This document shows positions 9,501 to 18,394 of a stretch of DNA of 64,000 nt, one piece after another. The position numbers were made by a program, and so were the translations under genes. The notes under the pieces were generated by a model. The model searched no databases and was not told the origin of the DNA. It was given only the letters and a program-made list of their open reading frames with translations. Each line of letters starts with the position of its first letter. Position 1 is the first letter of the stretch. Origin of the DNA: Lysinibacillus agricola (GTDB lineage: Bacteria; Bacillota; Bacilli; Bacillales_A; Planococcaceae); assembly GCF_016638705.1 (NCBI RefSeq), contig NZ_CP067341.1:4095501-4159500 (forward strand). The letters are read 5' to 3'.

Positions 9501-9913
9501 TATAAGCCCTCCTCTATTAATTCTTCTAATGCGCCATGTAATTTCTCTAAAATTTTAGGCGTTGATTTCTGTAATGAACGATCACTAAAATGCTGTGACC
9601 AGGGATTCGAAGGTCCTCGACCTTCATCAGGGAAAACCAAGTATCCAAAACTACCTTTTTTATTGGCGGCTCCTCCCTTTGTTTTCACAACAAACCCCAA
9701 ATTATGTTCCTCACTTGTTGACCAATTACTTTCTTTCGCATGTCTCTTATTGGCAACATTTGAAACGGGTAAAAGATTGGACATTTCTTTTGTAGCAATC
9801 TCAATAGCATCCGTGTGTAGAACTTTGTTAATGGCTTTCTCAGCCCGACCCGGTAACGCCTTAATTGTTTCTTCCAAAGAAGTTAAATCATCAAATTCAA
9901 CTAGTGACCTCAT
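9500..9913 (-). CDS. HK97 gp10-like tail completion protein
   Basis: 137 residues. The pattern LEETIKALPGRAEKAINKVL followed by A-x-x-I-A-T-K-E-M and LLPVS is typical of the HK97 gp10 family, which joins tail to head. It also has a WSTSEEHNLGFVVKTKGG segment and a FP-DEGRGPSNPW segment, both frequent in this family. The start overlaps the preceding gene by ATGA, so it is translationally coupled, and the stop touches the start of the major tail gene. Confidence 0.8.
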   Translation of the reverse strand: MRSLVEFDDLTSLEETIKALPGRAEKAINKVLHTDAIEIATKEMSNLLPVSNVANKRHAKESNWSTSEEHNLGFVVKTKGGAANKKGSFGYLVFPDEGRGPSNPWSQHFSDRSLQKSTPKILEKLHGALEELIEEGL

Positions 9914-10311
9914 AATTCAACACACCCAGTTACAATTCTGCGTTGATACAAAAACACAATTCTATCAACATAGTTATCCGTATCTTTTCTTTTTAATCTT
10001 TGTTTTTGGGTACGTTTCAAAGACATGCGAGGTAAGTTAGATAGTTCTGTAATAATATCAATCGTACGTTCGTCAATGTCGTCACGGTTTTCTGAATAGT
10101 AATAGATAACTACATCTTGACTGATAGACCTATTATCATCATTTTTATTCATGTCACCTGTTTCATAAACAAAGAAATGATAGTTCTTTTTCTTAAACTG
10201 AGTTTCTTCATCCTCTGCTAGATCATCCTCAAAAACAGGAATATCAAAGGTGTTTAACGCTGTAAGTAAAGCATCAATCTGTTCCTGCATCTTGATTTTC
10301 GTTTTGCTCAT
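9910..10311 (-). CDS. Head-tail joining / tail terminator-like protein
   Basis: 133 residues from ATG 10311, chosen for the GGAGGTGGGAGCAC ribosome-binding site. A helical N-terminus (MQEQIDALLTAL) and an acidic middle precede a beta segment (DVVIYYYSENRDDIDERTIDII), the fold pattern of small tail-terminator proteins. Assignment is by position between the head-tail adaptor and gp10-like genes; no diagnostic motif. Confidence 0.55.
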   Translation of the reverse strand: MSKTKIKMQEQIDALLTALNTFDIPVFEDDLAEDEETQFKKKNYHFFVYETGDMNKNDDNRSISQDVVIYYYSENRDDIDERTIDIITELSNLPRMSLKRTQKQRLKRKDTDNYVDRIVFLYQRRIVTGCVEL

Positions 10312-10657
10312 GTGCTCCCACCTCCTGCAAATAAAAATAAAGATACATCTTTTCACGGTCACTATCTACCTTTATGACATCGTACTCTATGCCTTCTACA
10401 ATGACTTTCAATTTACTTTTATCAAATTTGCGTAATTGAGGAGGACAGAGCGTGCGAATTTTCAAGCTCAAAACAGCACTTAATACTTTTGCCGTTTCAT
10501 AATCTTCATCACGACACGACATCTCTTGATAAGCAAGCCGACCTATTGGAACAAATTTTTCACCGATTCGTTTCCTCTTCGCGGACCGCCCAGTTTCCTT
10601 TGTGCCATATTGAATATAACCATCGTTTAAAACATCACGGATCTTCTTGTTCACCAT
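10274..10657 (-). CDS. Phage head-tail adaptor (SPP1 gp16-like)
   Basis: 127 residues from ATG 10657 (GAGG seven bases upstream). Contains RKRIGEKFVPIGRLAYQEMS and the closing D-x-I-K-V-D-S-D-R-E-K-M-Y-L pattern of small beta-barrel head-closure proteins. Overlaps both neighbours, as is usual for this cluster. Confidence 0.65.
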   Translation of the reverse strand: MVNKKIRDVLNDGYIQYGTKETGRSAKRKRIGEKFVPIGRLAYQEMSCRDEDYETAKVLSAVLSLKIRTLCPPQLRKFDKSKLKVIVEGIEYDVIKVDSDREKMYLYFYLQEVGAHEQNENQDAGTD

Positions 10658-10931
10658 CAACAGCCCTCTTCTCTAAGGCGACATGTAGTATTAGACGCTT
10701 GAGTTCATCTGCAAAGTTCTTCTCAAATTCATCCGCTGCATTATTGTAAACATAACGGCAACGCTCGAGTAGTAGCTCTGTTTCCCATTGATCCAATTCA
10801 AAAGAAAAAGCCTTACTCGTTAATTTTTCTAAGTAAGACTTTGCTCTATTAATGATACGTTCTAATTCAGCATCTTCATCATCCCAGGTAATTCGTAAAC
10901 GACCTTTTAATTCTTTAAGTAATTCAGGCAT
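10635..10931 (-). CDS. Head-tail connector protein (gp6-like)
   Basis: 98 residues, all helical: L-x-E-L-K-G-R-L-R-I-T-W-D-D-E-D-A-E-L-x-x-I-I at the N-terminus and a YNNAADEFEKNF segment. This is the standard look of the gp6/SPP1 gp15 DNA-packaging connector, which binds under the portal. It lies two genes after the capsid gene, as expected. Confidence 0.75.
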   Translation of the reverse strand: MPELLKELKGRLRITWDDEDAELERIINRAKSYLEKLTSKAFSFELDQWETELLLERCRYVYNNAADEFEKNFADELKRLILHVALEKRAVDGEQEDP

Positions 10932-10933
10932 GG

Positions 10934-11251
10934 TTATTCACCGCTTTTTAATGCATTTTCAGCTTCAATAGCTTCCTCTTTACCTTTTACTTTAGTGCCG
11001 TCAGAAAGCTCATAATAGCCTTTTCCTGTGTGCTTTGGAAACTCTGACACTTGTTCTTTTGTTTCTTCTTGTTCATTGATTAATACATCGGCAAGATAGA
11101 TTTTTTTATACTCAGGATGTACACCCGTTAAAAAATACACACGTTCCTCATCAGCCATATAACCTTCAGCTGGATATGTGTCACCAGCCTTATACATATG
11201 GCCATCATGTTCAAGCGCTTTAAATGGATTTACTACTTTTGCTGTAATCAT
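10934..11251 (-). CDS. Small phage structural protein, function unknown
   Basis: 105 residues between the capsid and connector genes, with a GGAGGG ribosome-binding site. The N-terminal half (H-x-Y-K-A-G-D-T-Y-P-A-E-G) resembles the small SH3-like proteins often found just downstream of the major capsid gene. The C-terminus has GYYELSDGTKVKGKEEA. Possibly a capsid accessory protein. Confidence 0.55.
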   Translation of the reverse strand: MITAKVVNPFKALEHDGHMYKAGDTYPAEGYMADEERVYFLTGVHPEYKKIYLADVLINEQEETKEQVSEFPKHTGKGYYELSDGTKVKGKEEAIEAENALKSGE

Positions 11252-11273
11252 GTTCGTTTCCCTCCCAAATTAA

Positions 11274-12461
11274 TTAAGGTGTGTCTGGTGTATTTGTAGT
11301 GGCTGTGTTGTTGATAGCCATATTTGTAATATCAAATACGATGAACGAATCATTATCAAGTGGACGACCGTTTGTTAATTGACGAGTTAAATATAAACGT
11401 TGATCTTCAATTAAACGTAATACGTCAGTAGATTCTAATTTTGTTTCACCAGCTACACCCATGAAATAATCTTTCGGTTTACCGGAAATCATTGTGTTCA
11501 ATGGTACAGCTGGCGATTGAATGATTTCCAAACCAGGAATAGCAAAATTATTATGTGTCCAAGAACCGTCATCCCGTTGTTTTGCCCCATATGCAAATAA
11601 TTTTGTCGCATAATCGAACGGGTTAATGATTAATGATACGCCCGTATAACTACGTGTACCGCTTTTTGTTGTTGGTGCCAATATTTTTTCACCGATTTCT
11701 TGAGGTGTGAAAACATCCAAAGTTACTTTGTCTTTATCTGGATATGCGCCATCCACAATAGCACCTGCTAAATTTTTTATCATACCGATCGGTTGTTTTT
11801 TACCGGTCCCTTTAACAATGACATTTTCTAACTCTGTTGAAATAACTTCTGTTAAAAATGCACGTACATAACGATCTAACCATTCGGGTCCAAGTTCGAA
11901 CATTGCTTTGCAGACAACTAAAAATCCAGAAAGTTTATACATACCTTGCTCGATTGTTTCAAATCCATGGTCAACCATTTCTTTGATTTCATCGCATACA
12001 TCTCCCCAGAAGGCTGTTGTTGCCCCTTCCTTACGCACTACCCATTGCGTATTTGCACCGACGCGCTGAAAATTAACGCGTGACAATAATGGATGGTCCA
12101 TTGCTAAATCTTCGAATACACGTTCATATACAGTTGGTGGTACAAATGTAGATACACCGTCAAATGATTGCACATCAATTGCAGCGTTATAAAATTTCTT
12201 CTCCTCTGTCGTCAATGTACGTATGCCTCGTGATGCTAATACAGCATTGTCCCATTGTTGCTCGTTTGCACGATTGGCCTCGCGGATTGTCGTATTCATT
12301 AAATCTTGGAAGTGTAGCATATTACTTTCATAATTCTCAACAATTCGAGCTGCAACTTCGTTTGGATCAGCGCTTTCAAATGCTGCTTTTAGAGCTGCCA
12401 CTTGAGCTTCTTTATTTTCGATAACTTTTGGTTCATTATCTAAATTTTTAATACCTGTCAT
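11274..12461 (-). CDS. Major capsid protein, HK97 fold
   Basis: 395 residues from ATG 12461, chosen because AGGAGGTC precedes it; the open frame extends further without a signal. Residues 1-80 are a charged helical delta-like region (scaffold) that is probably removed by the upstream protease. The body carries SFDGVSTFVPPTVYERVFEDL, the usual entry to the HK97 fold, a NTQWVVRKEG strand and a C-terminal LYLTRQLTNGRPLDNDSFIVFDI segment. The order portal-protease-capsid supports it. Confidence 0.88.
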   Translation of the reverse strand: MTGIKNLDNEPKVIENKEAQVAALKAAFESADPNEVAARIVENYESNMLHFQDLMNTTIREANRANEQQWDNAVLASRGIRTLTTEEKKFYNAAIDVQSFDGVSTFVPPTVYERVFEDLAMDHPLLSRVNFQRVGANTQWVVRKEGATTAFWGDVCDEIKEMVDHGFETIEQGMYKLSGFLVVCKAMFELGPEWLDRYVRAFLTEVISTELENVIVKGTGKKQPIGMIKNLAGAIVDGAYPDKDKVTLDVFTPQEIGEKILAPTTKSGTRSYTGVSLIINPFDYATKLFAYGAKQRDDGSWTHNNFAIPGLEIIQSPAVPLNTMISGKPKDYFMGVAGETKLESTDVLRLIEDQRLYLTRQLTNGRPLDNDSFIVFDITNMAINNTATTNTPDTP

Positions 12462-12502
12462 ATAAATGACCTCCTGTTTTTGAATAAAATAAAAACGCCT
12501 AC

Positions 12503-13225
12503 TCAATTGAGTTGCGTTGGAATTTTTGTTAAAATATTTTGTTTTGGTGATGACTCTTGCTTAAAACGTGCAAGGACACTATTTTTAAATGCTTCTGCAT
12601 CTGTTTTGGTTTCGTCGTCATCGGCTGTGTCTTTCACAATTGAAGTTGAGGCGAAGCCAATTGCAATAGCTTCATCAGCAGTAAACCATGTCTCATTATT
12701 GACCATCTGCTCGATTTCTTCACGCTCTACTATTGCCTTCGTCATATAGATGTCTACCAAAGATCTATCGAGCTTAGATAATAACTCAGCTTCTTTTTCT
12801 AAATCTTTTTTAGTTCCCCAAATACCTGTAGATGCTTCGTGAATCATCAACATTGATCCTGTATTCATTACAAGTTCATCCGCTGCCATCGCTATAATAG
12901 ATGCTGCAGAACAAGCCCAACCATCTACAATAATTTTCACTTCAGCATTATGATCCTTCAAGCGATTGTAAATTGTAATACCGTCAAAAGCGTCACCGCC
13001 AGGACTGTTAATACGAACCGTAATATTGTCAGTCGTTACATCTTTTAATAATGAATCAATATCACTTGCAGAAATAGAATCGTACCACCAGCTTTCCCCA
13101 ATGTCGCCATAGATGACAATTTCAGTGGTGGACGCATCAATTTTTTTTGCGGATAGTTGCTTTTTAATTTCTGGAATTTGTTCAGCATATTGTTGATTTT
13201 TAAATTGCTTTAAACGATTTTTCAT
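12503..13225 (-). CDS. ClpP-like prohead maturation protease
   Basis: 240 residues from ATG 13225, one base after the portal stop, with GGGGGTG upstream. ClpP fold: oxyanion-hole INSPGGD, nucleophile Ser in GWACSAASIIAMAAD and catalytic His in MIHEAST, in the right order and spacing. Many Gram-positive phages use this ClpP-type enzyme to trim scaffold and capsid during prohead maturation. The C-terminal 40 residues are charged and may be self-processed. Confidence 0.9.
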   Translation of the reverse strand: MKNRLKQFKNQQYAEQIPEIKKQLSAKKIDASTTEIVIYGDIGESWWYDSISASDIDSLLKDVTTDNITVRINSPGGDAFDGITIYNRLKDHNAEVKIIVDGWACSAASIIAMAADELVMNTGSMLMIHEASTGIWGTKKDLEKEAELLSKLDRSLVDIYMTKAIVEREEIEQMVNNETWFTADEAIAIGFASTSIVKDTADDDETKTDAEAFKNSVLARFKQESSPKQNILTKIPTQLN

Positions 13226-13226
13226 G

Positions 13227-14375
13227 TTAAGTTTCACCCCCTTTCAATGCCTGTTCAACTGTTTGATAATTTTTAGTAATATGTCTTATATTCGCAATTG
13301 GATCATCTACCGTTTCGCGCCCCATTTCTTCAAAAATTTCATTTAGCGTAAATCCGATTGCAAACATTTTATCTAATGCGGTTGCTAGCTCTGTAATGTC
13401 CGATACTTTGATTTTCGACGTATCAATCTTTAAATACGTGCGGTTTAAATATTCTTCTTTGGAGTAAGCCTTGCGATTAATTTCGTCCTCCATCATCTCG
13501 GCAGGCGGATTGATGGCAAACATAATTAAGTTGTCCGTTTGTTTATCGATGTCCGCTAAATCACCTTTGAGTAGACCACGTGGTACATGAAAAGCCATCG
13601 CCACATAATTAAAAATGTCATCTATAAGATTACTAATGTCTCGACTGTCAATCGTTAATCCGACTTTAGCGTCTGACATATCTTCAAGTTCAAAGCCTTC
13701 TTGTAGTTGGAAAGCAACGCTTTTCTTATCTGGATCAAACCAATTTTTCAATTGTGTTTCAAACATATCGTCAATTGCTTCTTGCGTTTTATCATCTTGC
13801 GGTCTTAAAAAATCACCTTTTACTAATACACGCTTATTATTTTTAAGCTTGTAGTAACTCTTAGCTGCCTCAATCATTCTTCCATGAGATTCATACAAAT
13901 CATTTATGACAGATAGTATTTTTGTATCCGTCAACTTCAAACGAATGACTTCGGATTCTACAAATGTCTTGTCCATCGTTAAATCACCAATTTGGATACC
14001 AGAATATTTATTCTCATAGAATGCAAACTCTTCCACATTAAAGCTATCAGCTATATAGAAGTTGTTATTCTGCATAATAATTAAACAATCGCCATCATAG
14101 ATAAGTTTTCTGATTGCTTTATGAAAGAAAGCAGTCGCATTTTGATTTTGGTTTGGCTGCACATTTAAAGCGTAGTACATGTTTCCTCTGTGTGCTTTAC
14201 CTTCTTTGAATGTCTTAATTTCACATCTTGATAAGGCATTAGCGATTAAGTTTACACATGTTTCTACAGCTAGTTTCTTGTAATAATACTCAGCTGACAG
14301 TTCATAATAGCAATCTTTTAAGCTTTCTAATTGGCCGTTTTTAAAGAATCGCTTCACCCATCCCCATAAACTCAA
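13227..14375 (-). CDS. Phage portal protein (HK97 type)
   Basis: About 382 residues. A TTG start at 14375 is favoured because AGGAGG lies eight bases upstream; the first possible GTG overlaps that signal. Typical portal features: N-terminal W-G-W-V-K-R-F-F, ACVNLIANALS-like segment (ETCVNLIANALSRC), YYALNVQPNQNQNATAF, and the helical FHVPRGLLKGD segment. It forms the dodecameric DNA channel at the capsid vertex and the terminase docking site. Confidence 0.88.
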   Translation of the reverse strand: MSLWGWVKRFFKNGQLESLKDCYYELSAEYYYKKLAVETCVNLIANALSRCEIKTFKEGKAHRGNMYYALNVQPNQNQNATAFFHKAIRKLIYDGDCLIIMQNNNFYIADSFNVEEFAFYENKYSGIQIGDLTMDKTFVESEVIRLKLTDTKILSVINDLYESHGRMIEAAKSYYKLKNNKRVLVKGDFLRPQDDKTQEAIDDMFETQLKNWFDPDKKSVAFQLQEGFELEDMSDAKVGLTIDSRDISNLIDDIFNYVAMAFHVPRGLLKGDLADIDKQTDNLIMFAINPPAEMMEDEINRKAYSKEEYLNRTYLKIDTSKIKVSDITELATALDKMFAIGFTLNEIFEEMGRETVDDPIANIRHITKNYQTVEQALKGGET

Positions 14376-14387
14376 TATTCTCACCTC

Positions 14388-16043
14388 CTAATAGCTGTAT
14401 GTTTTAAATGCTTTTGCTACATTTTCTTTTGTGATAATTCGCTTTTCAGTTAATAAGTTTTCATGCTGCAGCGCGTGCAAGAATGCAAAAAAGCCGTCAG
14501 TCTTTCGTAATTCCGGCTCAATTTTTTCATAAGTAATATTTCCTTTTCCATCTCGTTTCACATACGTATTCCACGTATACCAACGCATCATGAAATCATC
14601 TCCCCACAGTATCTTTTCATGTGAGAACATTTCTTCAATAACTGGCTCTAATATCGTGTGAGTTAGTGAACCTTTGCGCGCCTTAATAAGATCTAGCCCA
14701 TAGTCTTTAAATTTTTCTTCTAAATGAGCAAATTTTACATGGTCCGCTGCAACCGTTTTTATCCGATATTTTTTCGACTGTTCAAGGAACCAATTAGCGA
14801 TTTTTTCTGGACTATTTGTTTCTTCATAAATAATAGTGGCTAGTCCTTGTTGCACCGCCAAATCAATATCAATTTTAAAATCATACAACTTTAAACTACG
14901 ATGATTGATAAATGTATGATGTATCCAAAAACGTTTTCCTTCATGTTTAAATAGTAATCCTACCCCTACAAAATCACGTATATCTGCATAGTCGACGCCA
15001 CCGATACATTCTAATCCTTTTAGGTCTGGCAATGATTTACTAGCCGCTTCTAACTTCGGCCAATCCGTAACGCCATTTGCAGACAACATAAATGGCATGT
15101 TCATACGTTTCGTAATAAATTCAATTCGTAAAGAAGGTCTAGTTTTTAAATTATCATACTCTAGCAGCATTTCTGATTTTAAATGTGGTAAAAAGTTGAT
15201 TCCTGGATTCGCCTTTTCCCACATGGCCACATCATGCATTTCCTCTTCATCGTCAAGATGTGCAAGAAACGGGAACATTCGCGAGTTAGGAAGCTCGCCT
15301 TTCAAAATCATATCTGCTTCAGCTTTAAAATCATCGAGTACACCACCACGTACATATCCGTCAGTTGTGATATAGATACGTCTTCCCAGTGGCACTTTAC
15401 CAAGAGCTGAAGTAAATACTTTGATATTGTCATACGACTCATACTCATGGACCTCATCAAAAATTATCGCACCTGGACGCAATCCATCCTTTGTTTTGGC
15501 ATTATTCGTATGATAAGTTAATATCGATTTTGATTTTATATGCTTTATTTCTTCTTTGGTCCACTTAAAGTGTTTCTTCATCTTTTCTTTACGATCATCT
15601 AAAATGTCGTATACATCATTAAACGAGGTTTTTGCTTGTTTTTCAGAGGTTGCAACAATGTCAACGTTATACCCTCTGACGCCCTGCTTTGCTATAAAGT
15701 ATTTACTGATAGCAGCAATAAAACCGTTTTTGCCTGCCCCACGTCCCCACATTAAAAAGAATTCATTAAATACTAATGTCCCATCTTCATAAAAAAGTCC
15801 AACCATACATGCCAACACAAATAGCTGTGCTGGATACAGTTTGAATGGGAAATAGCGTTCAATAAATTCCTTCGCTTCTGTTATTTCATTCGTTTCAATA
15901 CTTACATTTGGCTGTTGCAGCTTACGATCCACTAATTCTACAAGCAATTTGACATTTTCAGATACGATATACTTTCCGCTTCTGACACCGTTAATATAAT
16001 CATCGATGTAAGGATGATATTTATAATTCGTCATCTTCATCAT
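14388..16043 (-). CDS. Terminase large subunit
   Basis: About 551 residues; start at 16043 (GGAG upstream) or an ATG two codons earlier. The ATPase has a Walker A-like MWGRGAGKNGF near residue 105 and Walker B AIIFDEVHEY near residue 195. The nuclease half has acidic positions in IGGVDYADIRDFVG and in the C-terminal ILEPVIEEMF/KTDGFFAFLHAL region. It overlaps the small subunit gene by 23 bases. It pumps DNA into the prohead and cuts the concatemer. Confidence 0.92.
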   Translation of the reverse strand: MMKMTNYKYHPYIDDYINGVRSGKYIVSENVKLLVELVDRKLQQPNVSIETNEITEAKEFIERYFPFKLYPAQLFVLACMVGLFYEDGTLVFNEFFLMWGRGAGKNGFIAAISKYFIAKQGVRGYNVDIVATSEKQAKTSFNDVYDILDDRKEKMKKHFKWTKEEIKHIKSKSILTYHTNNAKTKDGLRPGAIIFDEVHEYESYDNIKVFTSALGKVPLGRRIYITTDGYVRGGVLDDFKAEADMILKGELPNSRMFPFLAHLDDEEEMHDVAMWEKANPGINFLPHLKSEMLLEYDNLKTRPSLRIEFITKRMNMPFMLSANGVTDWPKLEAASKSLPDLKGLECIGGVDYADIRDFVGVGLLFKHEGKRFWIHHTFINHRSLKLYDFKIDIDLAVQQGLATIIYEETNSPEKIANWFLEQSKKYRIKTVAADHVKFAHLEEKFKDYGLDLIKARKGSLTHTILEPVIEEMFSHEKILWGDDFMMRWYTWNTYVKRDGKGNITYEKIEPELRKTDGFFAFLHALQHENLLTEKRIITKENVAKAFKTYSY

Positions 16044-16524
16044 CCACATTCTCCATATCCGCTGCTTTCAATCCCAGTTCAGCGAGTATGCGTAACATTT
16101 GTGCGTTTGTCTTATTCAATTCAGCTACGCTATCATTCTTCTTTTCCACGTACATGCCAGGTACAACGACACCTCGTTCATTAATATCCTCGATTAAGAG
16201 GTTTTTAACATCCCAAAGGGCCATATAATCATCGACTAAATCAATGTAATATGATTGATCAAGACCTCGCAACTTGAGTTGATCTTTTAGATCCCTTTCA
16301 ATTAGTAATCGTAATTTATTATGACTAGGTACTAATTCGATGGACGGTGGTGCATCGACTATCTCAACACGCACACTTTCGTGTGCACTATTTTCCTTTT
16401 TTTCTTTCCAATTGTATCTTTTATACCATGACTTAACTGTGTTTTCTTTCACACCATATTTTTCAGCAATGTCCTTATATTTCATGCCTTTTAGCCAATC
16501 TTCATACGCCATTTCATGTTTCAT
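16021..16524 (-). CDS. Terminase small subunit
   Basis: 167 residues. An N-terminal helix-turn-helix (WLKGMKYKDIAEKYGVKENTV, then SWYKRYNW) matches the DNA-recognition domain of phage small terminases, followed by helical oligomerisation segments and an acidic tail. It recognises the packaging site, expected close by in the 16525-16676 gap or upstream near the HNH gene. Confidence 0.85.
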   Translation of the reverse strand: MKHEMAYEDWLKGMKYKDIAEKYGVKENTVKSWYKRYNWKEKKENSAHESVRVEIVDAPPSIELVPSHNKLRLLIERDLKDQLKLRGLDQSYYIDLVDDYMALWDVKNLLIEDINERGVVVPGMYVEKKNDSVAELNKTNAQMLRILAELGLKAADMENVDDEDDEL

Positions 16525-16676
16525 GCATCCTCACCGCCCACCTTCCTTCATGAATATTTATGCACGCTTACATAGGGTGCAATTACTACGTGGAAATCAA
16601 AAAATATTTTCTCCCATGAACCCTACTCGTTGAATGAATCCCTTAATAAATCGGAAATTTTTTGACCGGGGGGTAT

Positions 16677-16985
16677 TTATTTTACGTATTTCAAATGCTG
16701 ATCAGCGAAGTCAATGATGTACCAAATTTCTTCAGCCGAAACTGATAACAGCTCACACGTGAATCGTATTTTATCAGTTGAGTTTAATTTCTCACGCACT
16801 TTATCAATCGTCATGTGCTTGCACTTACGAGCATTAACACAATCTCTTATCTGTTTGTATCGATAGTAAGCGTAACGAATAAAGGCATTCAGCATGTCTC
16901 GCTCATACCAATCACGATACTCATTTGTAACTGCAACATTGATAACATCTGTATCATATGTCCATGTGCCATCAGTAAGTTGCAT
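16677..16985 (-). CDS. Conserved phage protein of unknown function
   Basis: 102 residues from ATG 16985 (GAGGTG upstream), starting MQLTDGTWTYDTDVINVAVTN. Aromatic and charged, no recognised domain. It lies between HNH nuclease and small terminase, the usual spot for small packaging-region genes, and nearly touches the HNH stop codon. Confidence 0.5.
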   Translation of the reverse strand: MQLTDGTWTYDTDVINVAVTNEYRDWYERDMLNAFIRYAYYRYKQIRDCVNARKCKHMTIDKVREKLNSTDKIRFTCELLSVSAEEIWYIIDFADQHLKYVK

Positions 16986-16987
16986 CC

Positions 16988-17308
16988 CTACCACCTCTCG
17001 TCATTTGTATATTTATTTTTACGTGTTGATTCCAAACGATCATGTACTTCATTGTGGCATTTAATACATAAACATTGTAAGTTATTTAGAGTCAATGACA
17101 GCTGTGGATGCGTCTTGACTTCCTTCATGTGATGAACGTTCTCGGCCTTATGATAGCGACCAGCTGCTTTACATAATTGACATTCAAAGTTGTCACGCTT
17201 TAATGCTTCTTTGCGTAAAGACATCCACTCATTTGATTTATAGAACTTCATAAGCTCACCGCTAAATATGAACGAGATGAGCTCTTGCTTACGTGCTTCT
17301 TTAATCAT
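16988..17308 (-). CDS. HNH endonuclease of the packaging module
   Basis: 106 residues; start at 17308 has GGAGGG at good spacing. Shows a zinc-ribbon HNH fold: C-x2-C (FECQLCKAAGRY), the HH of VHHMKEV, an Asn (NNLQCLCIKCHNEVH) and a second C-x2-C followed by H. Phage HNH proteins of this type next to the terminase genes assist cos cleavage in HK97-like phages, so cohesive-end packaging is plausible here. Confidence 0.85.
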   Translation of the reverse strand: MIKEARKQELISFIFSGELMKFYKSNEWMSLRKEALKRDNFECQLCKAAGRYHKAENVHHMKEVKTHPQLSLTLNNLQCLCIKCHNEVHDRLESTRKNKYTNDERW

Positions 17309-17381
17309 TGTTCATCCCTCCACAATTCATAGTCTACTCGCAAGATCCATTCGATACATCCATCGGACTTCATGGCATAAT

Positions 17382-17407
17382 AAAAAGCCACATAAAGTAA
17401 TATGACT
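17382..17407 (-). terminator. Cargo terminator copy 1
   Basis: The minus strand reads AGTCATAT-loop-ATGTGGCT then TTTTTATTAT. It is the most diverged of three related terminators (see 18185 and 19199) and lies 5 bases after the stop codon of the gene at 17412. Confidence 0.65.
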
Positions 17408-17411
17408 ATTT

Positions 17412-18083
17412 CTAAACTAATTCTTCAATCTGTTTTTGAATAATATTTATATGGCTTTTTAAGTACCTATCAAATAATATAAGGTTCTCATTCCTTTCCA
17501 ATATTATCCTTCGTAATCCTAATACTCTTCTTGCCAAATAAGTATCTGGGATTCTTTCTAAGCCTTCAATATCAATATACATGTTATTTATTTCCCTACT
17601 AAATTTTAGATAATCAGTAATGTATCCTTCTCTTAATATCTCATAGTTAATACTATTAACATTATTGACTATCCAAAAAAGATCTTTTTCTCTAAATCTT
17701 ATATTGGTCCGTAATTCACTATCATAGGAAGGATTAGAATGTTGTTCAGCAAAAAATCTGACAAATTCCATTGCTTCATCATTTAAACGTTTCAAAATTA
17801 CTAAATTGTGTAAAATATTTTCTTTCTTCTGTCTTTCTTCTTTTTTCTTATCATGTTCTATTTGTTTTTTCATTTGGTATGTAGCAACAAAATATGCGCC
17901 AAATGCTCCAGCAATTCCACCAACCATGCTTAATAAGCCGCTAATTATAGCAATTCTATTAGGTTTTTCGAGTTCACCAACACCAATTTGATACGCAATA
18001 ATTGTAAGAACTACTACTACACTAATTGTAAGTCCAGCTAGTGAAATCAAAACATTTACTAATAATTTCTCACTTTTATTCAC
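17412..18083 (-). CDS. Cargo membrane protein with cytosolic helical domain, unknown
   Basis: 223 residues, GTG start with GGGGG upstream. Two hydrophobic segments (about residues 8-30 and 43-68, the second Gly/Ala-rich with GGIAGAFGAYFVA) are followed by a Lys/Glu-rich coiled coil (KKQIEHDKKKEERQKKEN) and a helical C-terminal domain with no recognised motif. The architecture, a two-helix membrane hairpin plus soluble domain, occurs in many phage-encoded and toxin or defence-type proteins, but no family is recognised. It is a single-gene unit between terminators, AT-rich, in the cargo island between the packaging and regulatory modules. Confidence 0.6.
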   Translation of the reverse strand: MNKSEKLLVNVLISLAGLTISVVVVLTIIAYQIGVGELEKPNRIAIISGLLSMVGGIAGAFGAYFVATYQMKKQIEHDKKKEERQKKENILHNLVILKRLNDEAMEFVRFFAEQHSNPSYDSELRTNIRFREKDLFWIVNNVNSINYEILREGYITDYLKFSREINNMYIDIEGLERIPDTYLARRVLGLRRIILERNENLILFDRYLKSHINIIQKQIEELV

Positions 18084-18130
18084 TAAAATACCCCCAAAAT
18101 TTACTAAATTGATAGTATCATGGGAACGAA

Positions 18131-18159
18131 ATAAAGACTACACTCTTATGAATGTAGTC
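18131..18159 (-). terminator. Hairpin upstream of the 17412-18083 gene
   Basis: GACTACA/TGTAGTC stem with a 10-base loop, followed by TTTATTT on the minus strand. Second terminator-like element in the gap between two cargo genes. Confidence 0.5.
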
Positions 18160-18184
18160 CTGATTGATTGTGTTAAGCAATAAT

Positions 18185-18210
18185 AAAAAGTCACACCTGT
18201 TAGATGTGAC
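18185..18210 (-). terminator. Cargo terminator copy 2
   Basis: The minus strand reads GTCACATC-TAACA-GGTGTGAC then TTTTTATTATTG. It nearly matches copy 3 (19199-19227). It serves the DUF6338-like gene that ends at 18384. Confidence 0.75.
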
Positions 18211-18234
18211 CGGATAACGCTATTTATAGATAGA

Positions 18235-18255
18235 TTCCCTGTTATAATAAGGGAA
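18235..18255 (+). promoter_or_regulatory. Promoter with palindromic operator-like repeat
   Basis: A TATAAT hexamer at 18243-18248 lies inside the inverted repeat TTCCCT/AGGGAA, so a dimeric repressor could cover the -10 box. The -35 region is poor (AT-rich). It drives the 41-codon gene that starts at 18269. Confidence 0.45.
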
Positions 18256-18268
18256 AGGAGGTGATAAC

Positions 18269-18394
18269 ATGAACAAGAGACCAACTAGTAAACTTTCTAA
18301 CCCTAATACTGTAACACCACGTAAAATTAATGACTCTGTTGATAAACCCTCATTTACCAGCAGACCCCCAAAACCGGTAACACCTAAGAAGTAA
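18269..18394 (+). CDS. 41-residue basic, proline-rich peptide (unrecognised)
   Basis: ATG preceded by a near-perfect GGAAAGGAGGTGATAAC ribosome-binding site. The product is 41 residues, starts MNKRPTSKLSNPNTV and ends in PPKPVTPKK, with 7 Lys, 3 Arg and 7 Pro, no hydrophobic segment and no Cys. It faces against the surrounding genes, and its last 11 bases overlap the end of the convergent DUF6338-like membrane gene. The promoter, operator-like palindrome and strong ribosome-binding site argue that it is real. It could be a regulator or partner of the neighbouring membrane protein; nothing in the sequence shows what it does. Confidence 0.6.
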   Translation: MNKRPTSKLSNPNTVTPRKINDSVDKPSFTSRPPKPVTPKK

